Source: CAXTPV01 sp965276715 (GTDB taxonomy: Bacteria; Pseudomonadota; Alphaproteobacteria; Acetobacterales; Acetobacteraceae). From it: a stretch of 64,000 bases of DNA. The notes below the pieces were generated by a model. It ran no database searches. It was not told the DNA's origin and saw nothing but the letters and a program-made list of their open reading frames with translations. Of the stretch, positions 50,831 through 59,740 are shown piece after piece (the first letter of the stretch is position 1; every line of letters begins with the position of its first letter). The DNA lies in contig OZ255622.1 in NCBI GenBank assembly GCA_965276715.1, forward strand, positions 4,275,921 through 4,339,920, written 5' to 3'. Both the position numbers and the translations under genes were made by a program.

Positions 50831-51155
50831 TCCACGCATTGAGATCGTGGCGCGGGCGCTGTGCAAAACGCATGGCGTAAGCGGGGCGACTTGGGAGCGT
50901 TGGAAGCACGACGCCGAAGCCGCGATCAGCGCGCTCGACGCTCACGAGCGAAAGACGCATGGGTGGCGGACGATGGAGAGCGCACGGCCCGGTATCGGTC
51001 CGGTGCTGATTTGGAGACCGCACGCCGATCGCGCGATCATGAGTTGGCACTTTGTTGGTCATCGTACCGAGACGGGTTGGTACGACGACGAGGAGGGCAC
51101 CAACCCACCGTTCGAGCCGACGCACTGGCGGCCATGTCCGGACCCCCCGCTATGA
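50820..51155 (+). CDS. DUF551-like phage protein
   Basis: 111 residues. N-terminal RIEIVARALCKTHG helix, then the DUF551-type end: GWRTMESARPGIGPVLIWRP, TGWYDDEEG, EPTHWRPCPDPP. The final THW-P-PxPP motif is characteristic. Function unknown. Confidence 0.7.
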   Translation: MMTDPRIEIVARALCKTHGVSGATWERWKHDAEAAISALDAHERKTHGWRTMESARPGIGPVLIWRPHADRAIMSWHFVGHRTETGWYDDEEGTNPPFEPTHWRPCPDPPL

Positions 51156-51532
51156 CCGTGTACGTCGACGACATGAATGCCGGCTTCGGGCGGCTGAAAA
51201 TGTCTCACATGATTGCTGACACTGAGACGGAACTGCATGCGATGGCGGACCGGATTGGCGTGGCGCGACGGTGGTATCAGCACGACCATTACGATATCGC
51301 GCTATCCAAGCGGGTAGCTGCGGTGGCGGCCGGTGCCTTACAGATCACGTGGCGACAGGCCGGTGCCATGTCGATGCTTCGTCGTCGGGATCCAAACGTG
51401 ACGCTCGCCGATCCTGCTCAGGCCGCGAGCTTGCTGGCCGAGAAGCGCAAGGCACGAGTGGCAGCAGCTCGTCGGCGCTTTTCAGATGGCCGTTGGGAGG
51501 GATGTTCATCGAGCCTAGACTTCGATGGCTGA
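51152..51532 (+). CDS. DUF4031 protein
   Basis: 126 residues from ATG 51152. MTVYVDDMNAGFGRLKMSHM, then ADTETELHAMADRIGVARRW and HDHYDIALSKRVAAVAAGA is the DUF4031 signature. Common in phages and actinobacteria; function unknown. Confidence 0.75.
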   Translation: MTVYVDDMNAGFGRLKMSHMIADTETELHAMADRIGVARRWYQHDHYDIALSKRVAAVAAGALQITWRQAGAMSMLRRRDPNVTLADPAQAASLLAEKRKARVAAARRRFSDGRWEGCSSSLDFDG

Positions 51533-52433
51533 CGGCACCCACATTGAATGGACCGAGGCGACATGGTCGCCAATCACCGGCTGCAGCGTCGTCTCGCCGG
51601 GCTGTACAAACTGCTATGCCATGCGGCTCGCCGGGACGCGGCTGCGGCATCACCCAAGCCGCGCGGGTCTAACCGTTCAGAGCAAGGCGGGACCGGTTTG
51701 GAACGGCCAGGTGCGTCTCAACGGGGACTGGCTTGAGCAACCGCTTCGCTGGTCTCGCCCACGCATGATCTTTGTCTGCGCCCATGGCGACCTGTTCCAC
51801 GAGAACGTGCCTGACGACTGGATTGACCGAGTCTTCGCCGTGATGGCGCTCGCGCCTCAGCACACCTATCAGGTGCTTACGAAGCGAAGCGGCCGCGTGC
51901 TCCGCTACATCAACGAGCGGTGCGTCGAGGGCGCGTTGGGCGCCGTTGAGGGGCGAGCGAAGCGCATCGCGCGCGATCGCGGCGAGCCGCTCCCGATTGG
52001 AAGGACGCTTGCCGGAACTTGGCCATGGCCGCACGTGTGGTTGGGCGTCTCAGTTGAAGACCAGACACGCGCGGACGAGCGCATTCCCGAGTTGCTCGCG
52101 ACGCCGGCGGCCGTTCGGTGGATCTCGGCAGAGCCCCTGATCGGGCCTGTCAATCTGCGGCGGTGGCTGACCGAGCCGGACGATGATCGATGCTGGAACG
52201 CAGCCGATCGACTGCATTGGCTGGTATGTGGCGGCGAAAGCGGGCGCGGTGCACGGGGGATGGACTTGATCTGGGCCCGCTCGCTTCGTGACCAGTGCGA
52301 CGCCGCAAGCGTACCGTTCTTCATGAAGCAAATGGGAGGCTCGGTGAAGGCGCGCATGGCCTCCATACCGAGCGACCTGTTGATTCGGGAGTATCCAGCG
52401 TGGCCGTCCCGTCAGGCCTTCGCGACCCCCTGA
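51525..52433 (+). CDS. DUF5131 (Gp37/Gp68 family) protein
   Basis: 302 residues. IEWTEATWSPITGCSVVSPG, CTNCYAM gives the three-Cys CxxxxxxxCxxC set of the phage Gp37/Gp68 family, related to radical-SAM/iron-sulfur enzymes such as spore photolyase-like proteins. Later parts (HVWLGVSVEDQTRADERIP, VRWISAEPLIGPV, WLVCGGESG) are conserved family blocks. A role in DNA repair or modification is suspected, not shown. Confidence 0.85.
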   Translation: MADGTHIEWTEATWSPITGCSVVSPGCTNCYAMRLAGTRLRHHPSRAGLTVQSKAGPVWNGQVRLNGDWLEQPLRWSRPRMIFVCAHGDLFHENVPDDWIDRVFAVMALAPQHTYQVLTKRSGRVLRYINERCVEGALGAVEGRAKRIARDRGEPLPIGRTLAGTWPWPHVWLGVSVEDQTRADERIPELLATPAAVRWISAEPLIGPVNLRRWLTEPDDDRCWNAADRLHWLVCGGESGRGARGMDLIWARSLRDQCDAASVPFFMKQMGGSVKARMASIPSDLLIREYPAWPSRQAFATP

Positions 52434-52434
52434 C

Positions 52435-52668
52435 ATGCCGCGCTACGATGCCCTGCCGCCGAGCCTGTCGCCTCGAGGACTCTGCCGGGAAGCGGCCGCC
52501 CGCTACATCGGAGTTTCGCCGACGACCTTCGACAACCTGGTAGACGATCGGCGGATGCCGGGGCCCAAGAAGGTGGGCACACGCTGCATCTGGGACATTC
52601 GAAAGCTGGACATCGCCTTCGACGCGCTGCCTGATGGCGCGGAGGAGAACCCTTGGGACGGCATATGA
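52435..52668 (+). CDS. Excisionase/AlpA-like HTH protein
   Basis: 77 residues. CREAAARYIGVSPTTFDNLV, then DDRRMPGPKKVGTRCIWDIR is the winged-HTH MerR/AlpA pattern of excisionases. Its stop overlaps the integrase start, as usual for xis-int pairs. Confidence 0.75.
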   Translation: MPRYDALPPSLSPRGLCREAAARYIGVSPTTFDNLVDDRRMPGPKKVGTRCIWDIRKLDIAFDALPDGAEENPWDGI

Positions 52669-53705
52669 CCCGGTTCGAGCTGCGCTACGTGCAAAGGCTC
52701 CGCGATCGCCACGGGACCGTCCGGCACTACTTCAGGCGCCCGGGATGCCCACGGGCGCTCCTGCCGGGCGCCCCAGGGTCGGAAGCGTTCATGGAGGCGT
52801 ACAAGGCCGCCCTTGCCGCCCAGAAGGCGCCGATCGGCGTCTCGAGGTCGAAAGCGGGCACCCTGACAGCCCTGATTGCCGCGTATTATAGCTCAACCGA
52901 GTTCCGGCAGCTCGCCGTCGTCACGCGTGCGACCTATCGTAATATCCTTGAGCGCCTTCGATCGGAGCACGGCGACAAGCCCGTCGCACTGATGCAACGG
53001 GAGCACATCAAGCGCCTGATGGCCGCCAAGGCCGCGACGCCGGCGACCGCCAACGCCCTGCTCAAGATGCTCAGAATTATCATGCAGTTCGCGGTGGAGG
53101 ACGGCTGGAGACGTGACAACCCGGCCACGGGAATCAAGCGGCAGCGCACGAAGGGGGAGGGGTGGCAGCCCTGGTCCGAGCCGGACATCGCGCGCTACGA
53201 GGCGCGATGGGAGCCTGGCTCTCGCGCGCGTCTTGCCCTCGTCCTGCTGCTGGCTGTGGGGCAACGGCGAGGCGACGTGGTGCGTATGGGACGCCCGCAC
53301 GTCCGTGGCGGCATGCTGGACGTCCGCCAGTCCAAGACCGGCACCAGCCTGCGCATTCCGATGCTCCCCGAGCTCGTCGACGAGCTGGAACGTCATCCCA
53401 CCGACCGGATGACCTTCCTGCTGACCGCCGAGGGCAAGGCCTTCACGCCGGCGGGGTTTTCTAACTGGTTTCGGGAATGCTGCCGGGCTGCCGGGCTCAA
53501 CCGCCGGTCGGCGCACGGTCTGCGCAAGGCTTCCGCGACGAGGCTGGCCGAGGCCGGCGCAACCATCCATCAGCTAATGGCGATCTTCGGTTGGAAGTCG
53601 ATCGACGAGGCGGAGGTTTACACCCGATCGGTCGATCAGGTGCGCCTTGCGACGTCGGCGATGGTGCTTCTGCGGCCGCCCAAACGGACCGAACCGGGAA
53701 CCTGA
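52665..53705 (+). CDS. Tyrosine integrase
   Basis: 346 residues from ATG 52665. An arm-binding-like N-terminus, SAM-like core-binding domain (~70-160), then the catalytic domain: Arg in GQRRGDV (201-202), Lys224, HGLR (284-287), Trp310 in place of the second His, nucleophile Tyr319 (VYTRS). It stands 75 bases from tRNA-Cys, so it probably inserted the phage there. Followed by a terminator. Confidence 0.9.
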   Translation: MTRFELRYVQRLRDRHGTVRHYFRRPGCPRALLPGAPGSEAFMEAYKAALAAQKAPIGVSRSKAGTLTALIAAYYSSTEFRQLAVVTRATYRNILERLRSEHGDKPVALMQREHIKRLMAAKAATPATANALLKMLRIIMQFAVEDGWRRDNPATGIKRQRTKGEGWQPWSEPDIARYEARWEPGSRARLALVLLLAVGQRRGDVVRMGRPHVRGGMLDVRQSKTGTSLRIPMLPELVDELERHPTDRMTFLLTAEGKAFTPAGFSNWFRECCRAAGLNRRSAHGLRKASATRLAEAGATIHQLMAIFGWKSIDEAEVYTRSVDQVRLATSAMVLLRPPKRTEPGT

Positions 53706-53735
53706 CTGTAAACCCTTTTGCGGGTTTACAGTTTT
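53705..53735 (+). terminator. Integrase terminator
   Basis: An 11-bp stem ACTGTAAACCC (53705-53715) with GGGTTTACAGT (53722-53732), then TTTT. The stem is AT-containing and palindromic enough to work in both directions. Confidence 0.75.
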
Positions 53736-53780
53736 GAGGCCCGTAACCTTTTGACTTAAAACGCTAATTTTTAGGGTGTA

Positions 53781-53851
53781 AGGTCCGGGCGGGAATCGAA
53801 CCCACATTCGCGGATTTGCAGTCCGCTGCATCACCACTCTGCCACCGGACC
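53781..53851 (-). tRNA. tRNA-Cys (anticodon GCA); phage attachment locus
   Basis: On the minus strand GGTCCGG (5') pairs with CCGGACC and is followed by discriminator U, the Cys identity base. The anticodon arm reads CGGACTGCAAATCCG, anticodon GCA, and the T-arm has GGTTCGATTCC. CCA is not encoded. The 3' end faces the integrase, so the phage appears to have recombined into this gene, whose sequence remains complete. Confidence 0.9.
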
Positions 53852-53996
53852 GGCGCGGGCGGACCGATATCGGCCATCGCCGCGCACCCGGTCAAGGCCC
53901 CTGTCCCACGCCTGGCCGCCCGAGCCGTCCGTGATACATCCGCGAGGAAATCTGCTCTAAAGCCGGCGCGCGCCGACGAAAGGGATCCTCGCCCGC

Positions 53997-54650
53997 ATGT
54001 CCGACTTCGCACTTGCCCGCAACAAGATGGTCGACGGTCAGATCAGGCCGGTCCGGGTCAACGATCCGCGCATCATCCTCGCCATGCGCGCCCTCCCGCG
54101 CGAACGCTTCGTCCCCCCGTCGCTCGCGGGCCTTGCCTACATCGACACCCCGATCGAGCTCGGCGGCGGCCGCACCGTCACCGAACCGCGCGTCCTCGCC
54201 CGCCTCGTCCAGCTCGCGGCCCCGCGCCGGGGAGAGCGCGCGCTGGTTCTGGGTGCCAACACCGGCTACGGCGCCGCCTTGCTCGCCTCCCTCGACCTCG
54301 ATGTCGTCGCCGTCGAGGAGGACGCGGCTCTTCTCGCCATCGCGACCGCGGCCTGCGCGTCGTCCCAGCTCCATGTCATCTTCCATCATGGCCGTCCGGC
54401 CGAAGGACTGCCGGACGAGCTTCCTTTCGACGTCGTGCTCGTGGAAGGCGGCGTCGAGATCATCCCGCCAGCCCTCGAGCGGCTCGTGGCCCTGGGACGC
54501 GGCCGGCTCGTCGCCGTCATGCGCGAGGGCGGCGTCTGGCAAGGGATGGTCGCCGAGCGTTCGCAGGACGGATTGCGCGCGCGGCCTCATTTCGACGCCG
54601 CCGCGCGACTGTTGCCCGGTTTCGCCAGGCCCGCCGGCTTCCGCTTCTAG
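53997..54650 (+). CDS. pcm: Protein-L-isoaspartate O-methyltransferase-like
   Basis: 217 residues. The N-terminus ARNKMVDGQIRPVRVNDPRI and IELGGGRTVTEPRVLARLVQ match the alphaproteobacterial Pcm family located upstream of tolC. SAM motif I is present as ALVLGANTGYGAALL. It would methylate isoaspartyl residues for repair, although these short alpha forms may have diverged. First host gene after the tRNA, in the same direction as tolC. Confidence 0.8.
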   Translation: MSDFALARNKMVDGQIRPVRVNDPRIILAMRALPRERFVPPSLAGLAYIDTPIELGGGRTVTEPRVLARLVQLAAPRRGERALVLGANTGYGAALLASLDLDVVAVEEDAALLAIATAACASSQLHVIFHHGRPAEGLPDELPFDVVLVEGGVEIIPPALERLVALGRGRLVAVMREGGVWQGMVAERSQDGLRARPHFDAAARLLPGFARPAGFRF

Positions 54651-54730
54651 ACCCGGCCGCCGGCGCCGACATCATTGGCAGCCGCGCTCGCTCTATGGCA
54701 GAAACGCCTCGGGGTTCTGGGGGTCCGGCG

Positions 54731-56260
54731 ATGAAAAGGTCTCAGGCGGGGTTCGGCTTTGCCACCGCCCTTCTCGGCACGACAGCGGTGGCGGCAGCCG
54801 CCTTCGCCGATCCGGCGTCCGACCCGCCGCTTCTCGTCCCGCACACGCTGCAGCAGGCTCTCGCGCAGGCCTATCTGACCAATCCGCAATTGCAGGCCGA
54901 GCGCGCCAACCTGCGCTCGATCGACGAGGGCGTGCCCACGGCTCTCGCCGGCTGGCGCCCGACAGTCCAGCTCTCGGGCGCGGGCAGCCGTTACGGTGAG
55001 ACCTTCACCGAGCAGGCGGGTGGGATCACGTCCTTCGGGACCGGAACGCAAACCGCTGGGACCGCAGGTCCGGGCCAACCGGGATTCGGTAGATTACCAC
55101 TGCCCGGCGGCTCCGAGCCCGGTGCCAGCCGAACCTTCCTCAAGCCGCTCGGCTATCAGCTCACCGCCCAGGTGACCCAGCCGCTCTACAATGGCGGCCG
55201 CACCACCTCGAGCACCCACGAGGCCGTCAACAAGGTGCTCGCCGAACGCGCCAACCTGATCGCGACCGAGGAAACCGTCCTCTTCAACGTCGTGCAGGCC
55301 TATGTCGGCGTGATCGAGGACAAGCAGCTCCTGCAGCTGCAGATCAACAACGAGCAGGTGCTCGCCGAGCAGCTTCGCGCCACCCAGGACCGCTTCAAGG
55401 TCGGCGAGATCACTCGCACCGATGTGGCCCAGGCCGAATCCGCGCTCGAAAGTGCGCGCGCGCAGCGGCAAAGCGCCGAGGGCACGCTGCTGACCGCGGA
55501 CGCGACCTATCTCCAGCAGGTCGGCTCTCCGCCTCCCGACACCCTGATCGATCCGCAGCCGCTCAAGCTGCCGGTCCGGACCGAACAGGAAGCCATGGTC
55601 CAGGCGGTCGAGAACAACCCGAACGTCGTCTACCAGTTGTTCCAGGAAGCGGCCGCGCGTGACGCGGTCGACGTCGCGTTCTCCGCCGTCATGCCGAAGC
55701 TCTCGCTGCAGGGCGAGTATTTCAAGCAGGTCAACCAGGGGTCGAGCGGTTTCCAGACCGAGGGCGCCGAGGGCCTGATCAACCTGACCTTCCCGCTCTA
55801 CCAGGGCGGTTCCGAATACGCCGCCATCCGCCAGGCACGGCAGACCGAACAGCAGCAGCACCGCACCGTCGACGAAGCGCGCCGGACCGCCCTGCAGACC
55901 TCCGTCTCGTCATGGGAAACGCTGATCTCAACGCGTGCGGCCGTCGTAAGCGACCATGCCGCGATCCGCGCCGGCTTCGTTGCCCTTGACGGCGTCGAGC
56001 GCCAGGCGATCGTCGGCACCAGCACCACGCTCGAGGTGCTCCAGCAGCAGCAGACCCTGCTGAACGCCCAGACCGCCCTCGTCCAGAATCTCACAACCTT
56101 GGTCACGGCCTCCTACCAGGTCGCACAGGCGTTGGGCCGGCTGACGGCCACCGACCTGCATCTCGATACTCCCCTCTATGACGAGACCGCCTACTACAAC
56201 GCCGTCAAGGATCGGCTGTGGGGAACCAACGACTACGCCGTCAAACAGCCGGGACGCTGA
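54731..56260 (+). CDS. tolC: TolC-family outer membrane protein
   Basis: 509 residues from ATG 54731 with a signal peptide (FGFATALLGTTAVAAAAFA). Two TolC repeats with long coiled coils: LQQALAQAYLTNPQLQAERA..., AYVGVIEDKQLLQLQINNEQ, and YQGGSEYAAIRQARQTEQQQ. A Gly/Pro insertion at ~105-125 is extra. Forms the trimeric export channel for type I secretion and efflux. Confidence 0.9.
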   Translation: MKRSQAGFGFATALLGTTAVAAAAFADPASDPPLLVPHTLQQALAQAYLTNPQLQAERANLRSIDEGVPTALAGWRPTVQLSGAGSRYGETFTEQAGGITSFGTGTQTAGTAGPGQPGFGRLPLPGGSEPGASRTFLKPLGYQLTAQVTQPLYNGGRTTSSTHEAVNKVLAERANLIATEETVLFNVVQAYVGVIEDKQLLQLQINNEQVLAEQLRATQDRFKVGEITRTDVAQAESALESARAQRQSAEGTLLTADATYLQQVGSPPPDTLIDPQPLKLPVRTEQEAMVQAVENNPNVVYQLFQEAAARDAVDVAFSAVMPKLSLQGEYFKQVNQGSSGFQTEGAEGLINLTFPLYQGGSEYAAIRQARQTEQQQHRTVDEARRTALQTSVSSWETLISTRAAVVSDHAAIRAGFVALDGVERQAIVGTSTTLEVLQQQQTLLNAQTALVQNLTTLVTASYQVAQALGRLTATDLHLDTPLYDETAYYNAVKDRLWGTNDYAVKQPGR

Positions 56261-56276
56261 CCACGAGGAGGAAGAC

Positions 56277-56747
56277 ATGGACGAGCGCGGCCGACCCGAT
56301 CAGGACGACAAGGGCATCCTCGACACCGTCCGCCGCATCCTCCACGAGGACCAGGCCCGGAGCACCGAGCCTCCGGCCGAGGCCCGCCATCCGTTCGCCC
56401 GTCCGGCGACCACGGCCACCACACCAGGAACCATCGATGACGATGTGCTCGAGCTGGAGCCGACGATGATGATCGAGACACCGCCTTCGCACACGCTGGA
56501 GACCGACCGCCAGCTCGTCGGCGATCAGGCGGAGCAGACCGCCCGGCAATCCCTGGGTTCACTGCGCGCCGTCATGCGCGAGCAGCGCGCGCTGCTGACC
56601 CACCGTGGCGGTCCGAGCATCGAGGACATCATACGCGAGGAGATCAGGCCCCTCTTGCGTGAATGGCTCGACGCCAACCTCCCAGGCCTCGTCGAACAGA
56701 TGGTCCGGTCCGAGATCTCGCGTATCGTCGAGCGGGAAGGGTCCTAG
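56277..56747 (+). CDS. popZ: PopZ-family polar organising protein (DUF2497)
   Basis: 156 residues, GAGGAGG upstream. Short conserved N-terminal helix (GILDTVRRILHED), a disordered Pro/acid-rich middle, and the C-terminal oligomerisation helices IEDIIREEIRPLLREWLDAN and LPGLVEQMVRSEISRIVERE. The tolC-popZ-valS order is frequent in Alphaproteobacteria. PopZ forms a polar matrix that anchors ParB/chromosome ends. Confidence 0.85.
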   Translation: MDERGRPDQDDKGILDTVRRILHEDQARSTEPPAEARHPFARPATTATTPGTIDDDVLELEPTMMIETPPSHTLETDRQLVGDQAEQTARQSLGSLRAVMREQRALLTHRGGPSIEDIIREEIRPLLREWLDANLPGLVEQMVRSEISRIVEREGS

Positions 56748-56763
56748 GGTTCGGTCCTACCCT

Positions 56764-56958
56764 TCACACGGTGCCGCCGAAACGCTGGTAGTGCGGGCAC
56801 AGCAGCCGAGCGATTCCAGGCGCAATCGTATTGATACGTCCGATCACGATCGCACGTTGATCGTGCGGAACGGCACGCCAGCAGGTCTCCAGCGCATCGA
56901 GATCGCTCTCCAGCCGATCGGCAAGCTCCTCGATCCTGTCCCGGTTTGTTCCGTGCAT
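56764..56958 (-). CDS. Small conserved-looking hypothetical protein
   Basis: 64 residues from ATG 56958 (an in-frame ATG at 56973 is possible). Helical N-terminus (RDRIEELADRLESDLDALET), then DQRAIVIGRINTIAPGIARL and CPHYQ. Convergent with popZ; spaced before valS. Unknown. Confidence 0.5.
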   Translation of the reverse strand: MHGTNRDRIEELADRLESDLDALETCWRAVPHDQRAIVIGRINTIAPGIARLLCPHYQRFGGTV

Positions 56959-57037
56959 GACCGGCACCCCCATCTCCAGATCAACCCCGACCGCGTCACC
57001 TTGAGCCTGTCTTCATCAATATTTCGTGAACGTAAAG

Positions 57038-59737
57038 ATGCCAATGCCTGATAAGCAGTTCGTGCCCGAAACCGTCGAGCGCTCGCTCTATGCGCGCTGG
57101 GAACGTTCGGGCGCCTTCGCCGCCAATGTCGCGTCGTCGGCTGATCCGTTCACCATCATGATCCCGCCGCCGAACGTCACCGGCAGCCTTCATGTCGGCC
57201 ATGCGCTCGACATGACGCTCCAGGACGTGCTGATCCGCAGCGCGCGGATGCGCGGCCGCGACGCACTGTGGCAGCCCGGCACCGATCATGCCGGCATTTC
57301 CACGCAACTGATGGTCGAACGTCAGCTTGCCGCCGAGGGAAGCAGCAGCCGTGCCGTCGGCCGTGACGCCTTCCTCGGCCGCGTCTGGGACTGGAAACGC
57401 GCGCATGGCGGCCAGATCACCGAGCAGTTGCGCCGCCTCGGCGCATCGCTCGATTGGTCACGCGAGCGTTTCACCATGGATGACGGCCTCTCGAAAGCCG
57501 TCCGCCAGGTCTTCGTCACCCTGCATGGGCAAGGCCTGATCTACCGCGCCCGCCGTCTGGTGAACTGGGATCCGGTGTTCCGGTCCGCGATCTCCGATCT
57601 CGAAGTCGAAAGCCGCGAGGTGCGCGGCCACCTCTGGCGGATCGCCTATCCGATCGAGGGCGCCGACAGCACCATCATCGTCGCCACCACCCGCCCCGAG
57701 ACCCTGCTCGGCGACACCGCGGTCGCGGTCCATCCCGAGGATTCGCGTTATGCCGCCCTCGTCGGACGCCATGCCGTGCTGCCACTCACCGGCCGCCGCA
57801 TCCCGATCATCGCCGACGCCCACTCCGACCCTGAAAAGGGCACGGGCGCGGTCAAGATCACGCCGGCCCACGATTTTAACGACTTCCTTGTCGGGCAACG
57901 TCATGGGCTCCCGATGCCGAGCATCCTCGACGAGGGTGCCGCCATCGCGCTCGGCGAGATCGAGGCCGATCTCCGCCAGGTCGACGGCCTGGCCGATCCC
58001 GTTTTCGTGCGCGGCCTGTCGGGCCTCCCGCGCGAGCAGGCGCGGGCCGCGATCGTCTCCGAACTCGCGCGGCTCGGCCTGCTGGTCGCGACCGAACCCC
58101 ACACCCACCAGGTGCCGCATGCCGACCGCGGCGGCGCCATTGTCGAGCCGCGCCTGACCGAGCAGTGGTATTGCGACGCCGCGACGCTCGCCAAGCCGGC
58201 GGTCGAGGCGGTCGAGCAGGGCCGCACCGTCTTCCACCCGCGCCAATGGCAGAACACCTTCTTCGCCTGGCTGCGCGACATCCAGCCCTGGTGCATCAGC
58301 CGGCAGCTCTGGTGGGGCCACCGCATCCCGGCCTGGTATGGACCGGACGGCCACATCTTCGTGGCCTCCGACGCCGAGGCGGCCCAGCGCCAGGCGGATG
58401 CCCACTATGGCCGCTCCGAGCCGCTCGAACAGGACCCCGACGTGCTCGACACCTGGTTCTCGTCGGGGCTGTGGCCGTTCTCGACCCTCGGCTGGCCCGA
58501 TCCGACCGCCGAGCTCACCCGCTACTATCCCACCGACGTGCTCGTCACCGGCTTCGACATCATCTTCTTCTGGGTGGCGCGGATGATGATGATGGGCCTG
58601 CACTTCATGCACGACGTCCCGTTCCGTCACGTCGTCATCCACGGCCTGGTTCGCGATGAACGCGGCCAGAAAATGAGCAAATCCAAGGGGAACGGCGTCG
58701 ATCCTCTTGCAATGATCGATCAATACGGTGCGGACGCGCTGCGCTTCGCCGTCTGCGCCCTGACCGGTCCCGGCCGCGACATCAAGCTCTCCGCCCGCCG
58801 TGTCGAGGACCAGCGCAGCTTCGTCACCAAGCTCTGGAACGCCGCCCGCTTCTGCGAGCTCAACGACGCCGCCGGGGACCGTGGCCTCGACCCCGCCATA
58901 CTCGTCTCGCCACTCGCCCGCTGGATCGTGGCCGAGGCCAATGACGCCATCGTCGCCGCCACCGACGCGCTCGACGCCTTCCGTTTCGACGACTACGCCG
59001 CCGCCTGCTACCGCTTCACCTGGAACATCTTTTGCGACTGGTTCCTCGAGCTCGCCAAACCGGGTCTCCTCGACAACGGCACCAGCGAACAGGCGGAGCT
59101 CCGCGCGACCGCCGGCCACGTTCTCGGGATTATCCTCCGGCTCTGCCATCCGGTGATGCCGTTCGTGACCGAGACCTTGGCCGAACAACTCGGTCACGTG
59201 CCGGACGCGGGACTGATCAAGGCCCCGTGGCCGATGCCGCTACATGTGCCGGAACGCGAAGCGGCGTCCGCCGAGCTCGGCTGGGTCACCAGCCTGATCG
59301 GCGATCTGCGTGCCATGCGCGCCTCGCTCAACGTGCCGGCGGCCGCGCGCATCTCGGTCAAGATCCGCGACGCGTCACCCCGCACGCTCGAACGCCTCGC
59401 CGCCTGGCATGAGCCGATCGCCCGCATGGCGCGCGTCGCCGGCACCGAGACGCTCGACGGCGACATCCCGCCGCAAAGCGCGCAGCTCGTCGTGGGCGAG
59501 GCGCTCCTGGTCGTCCCGCTCGCCGGCGTGATCGATCTTGACGTCGAGCGTGCCCGCCTCGCCAAGGAGCGCGACCGCGCCGATGCTGATGCCGACCGGC
59601 TCGCGCTGAAATTGTCCCGATCGGATTTCGTTGACCGCGCGAAGCCCGAAATCGTCGAGGAGACCCGCGATCGCCTGACCTCGCTCCGTCACGATGCCGC
59701 GCGTATCGACGCCGCACTCGCGCGCCTGAGCGCCTGA
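57038..59737 (+). CDS. valS: Valyl-tRNA synthetase
   Basis: About 899 residues; ATG 57038 preferred to GTG 57026. Class I signature PPPNVTGSLHVGHA (HIGH at 52-55), the CP1 editing domain with TTRPETLLGDTAV, zinc-less body, KMSKSKGNGVDP and a C-terminal coiled-coil arm (DVERARLAKERDRADADADR). Charges tRNA-Val. Full length for the bacterial enzyme. Confidence 0.95.
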   Translation: MPMPDKQFVPETVERSLYARWERSGAFAANVASSADPFTIMIPPPNVTGSLHVGHALDMTLQDVLIRSARMRGRDALWQPGTDHAGISTQLMVERQLAAEGSSSRAVGRDAFLGRVWDWKRAHGGQITEQLRRLGASLDWSRERFTMDDGLSKAVRQVFVTLHGQGLIYRARRLVNWDPVFRSAISDLEVESREVRGHLWRIAYPIEGADSTIIVATTRPETLLGDTAVAVHPEDSRYAALVGRHAVLPLTGRRIPIIADAHSDPEKGTGAVKITPAHDFNDFLVGQRHGLPMPSILDEGAAIALGEIEADLRQVDGLADPVFVRGLSGLPREQARAAIVSELARLGLLVATEPHTHQVPHADRGGAIVEPRLTEQWYCDAATLAKPAVEAVEQGRTVFHPRQWQNTFFAWLRDIQPWCISRQLWWGHRIPAWYGPDGHIFVASDAEAAQRQADAHYGRSEPLEQDPDVLDTWFSSGLWPFSTLGWPDPTAELTRYYPTDVLVTGFDIIFFWVARMMMMGLHFMHDVPFRHVVIHGLVRDERGQKMSKSKGNGVDPLAMIDQYGADALRFAVCALTGPGRDIKLSARRVEDQRSFVTKLWNAARFCELNDAAGDRGLDPAILVSPLARWIVAEANDAIVAATDALDAFRFDDYAAACYRFTWNIFCDWFLELAKPGLLDNGTSEQAELRATAGHVLGIILRLCHPVMPFVTETLAEQLGHVPDAGLIKAPWPMPLHVPEREAASAELGWVTSLIGDLRAMRASLNVPAAARISVKIRDASPRTLERLAAWHEPIARMARVAGTETLDGDIPPQSAQLVVGEALLVVPLAGVIDLDVERARLAKERDRADADADRLALKLSRSDFVDRAKPEIVEETRDRLTSLRHDAARIDAALARLSA

Positions 59738-59740
59738 GCG

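Noticed and set aside
53816..56260. 814-codon plus-strand frame reading through pcm into tolC
   Set aside because: Only the part from ATG 54731, with signal peptide and TolC repeats, is a gene; the first part is a wrong-frame reading of pcm.
57458..59197. 579-residue minus-strand ORF opposite valS
   Set aside because: Shadow of valS; no domain and no ribosome-binding site.
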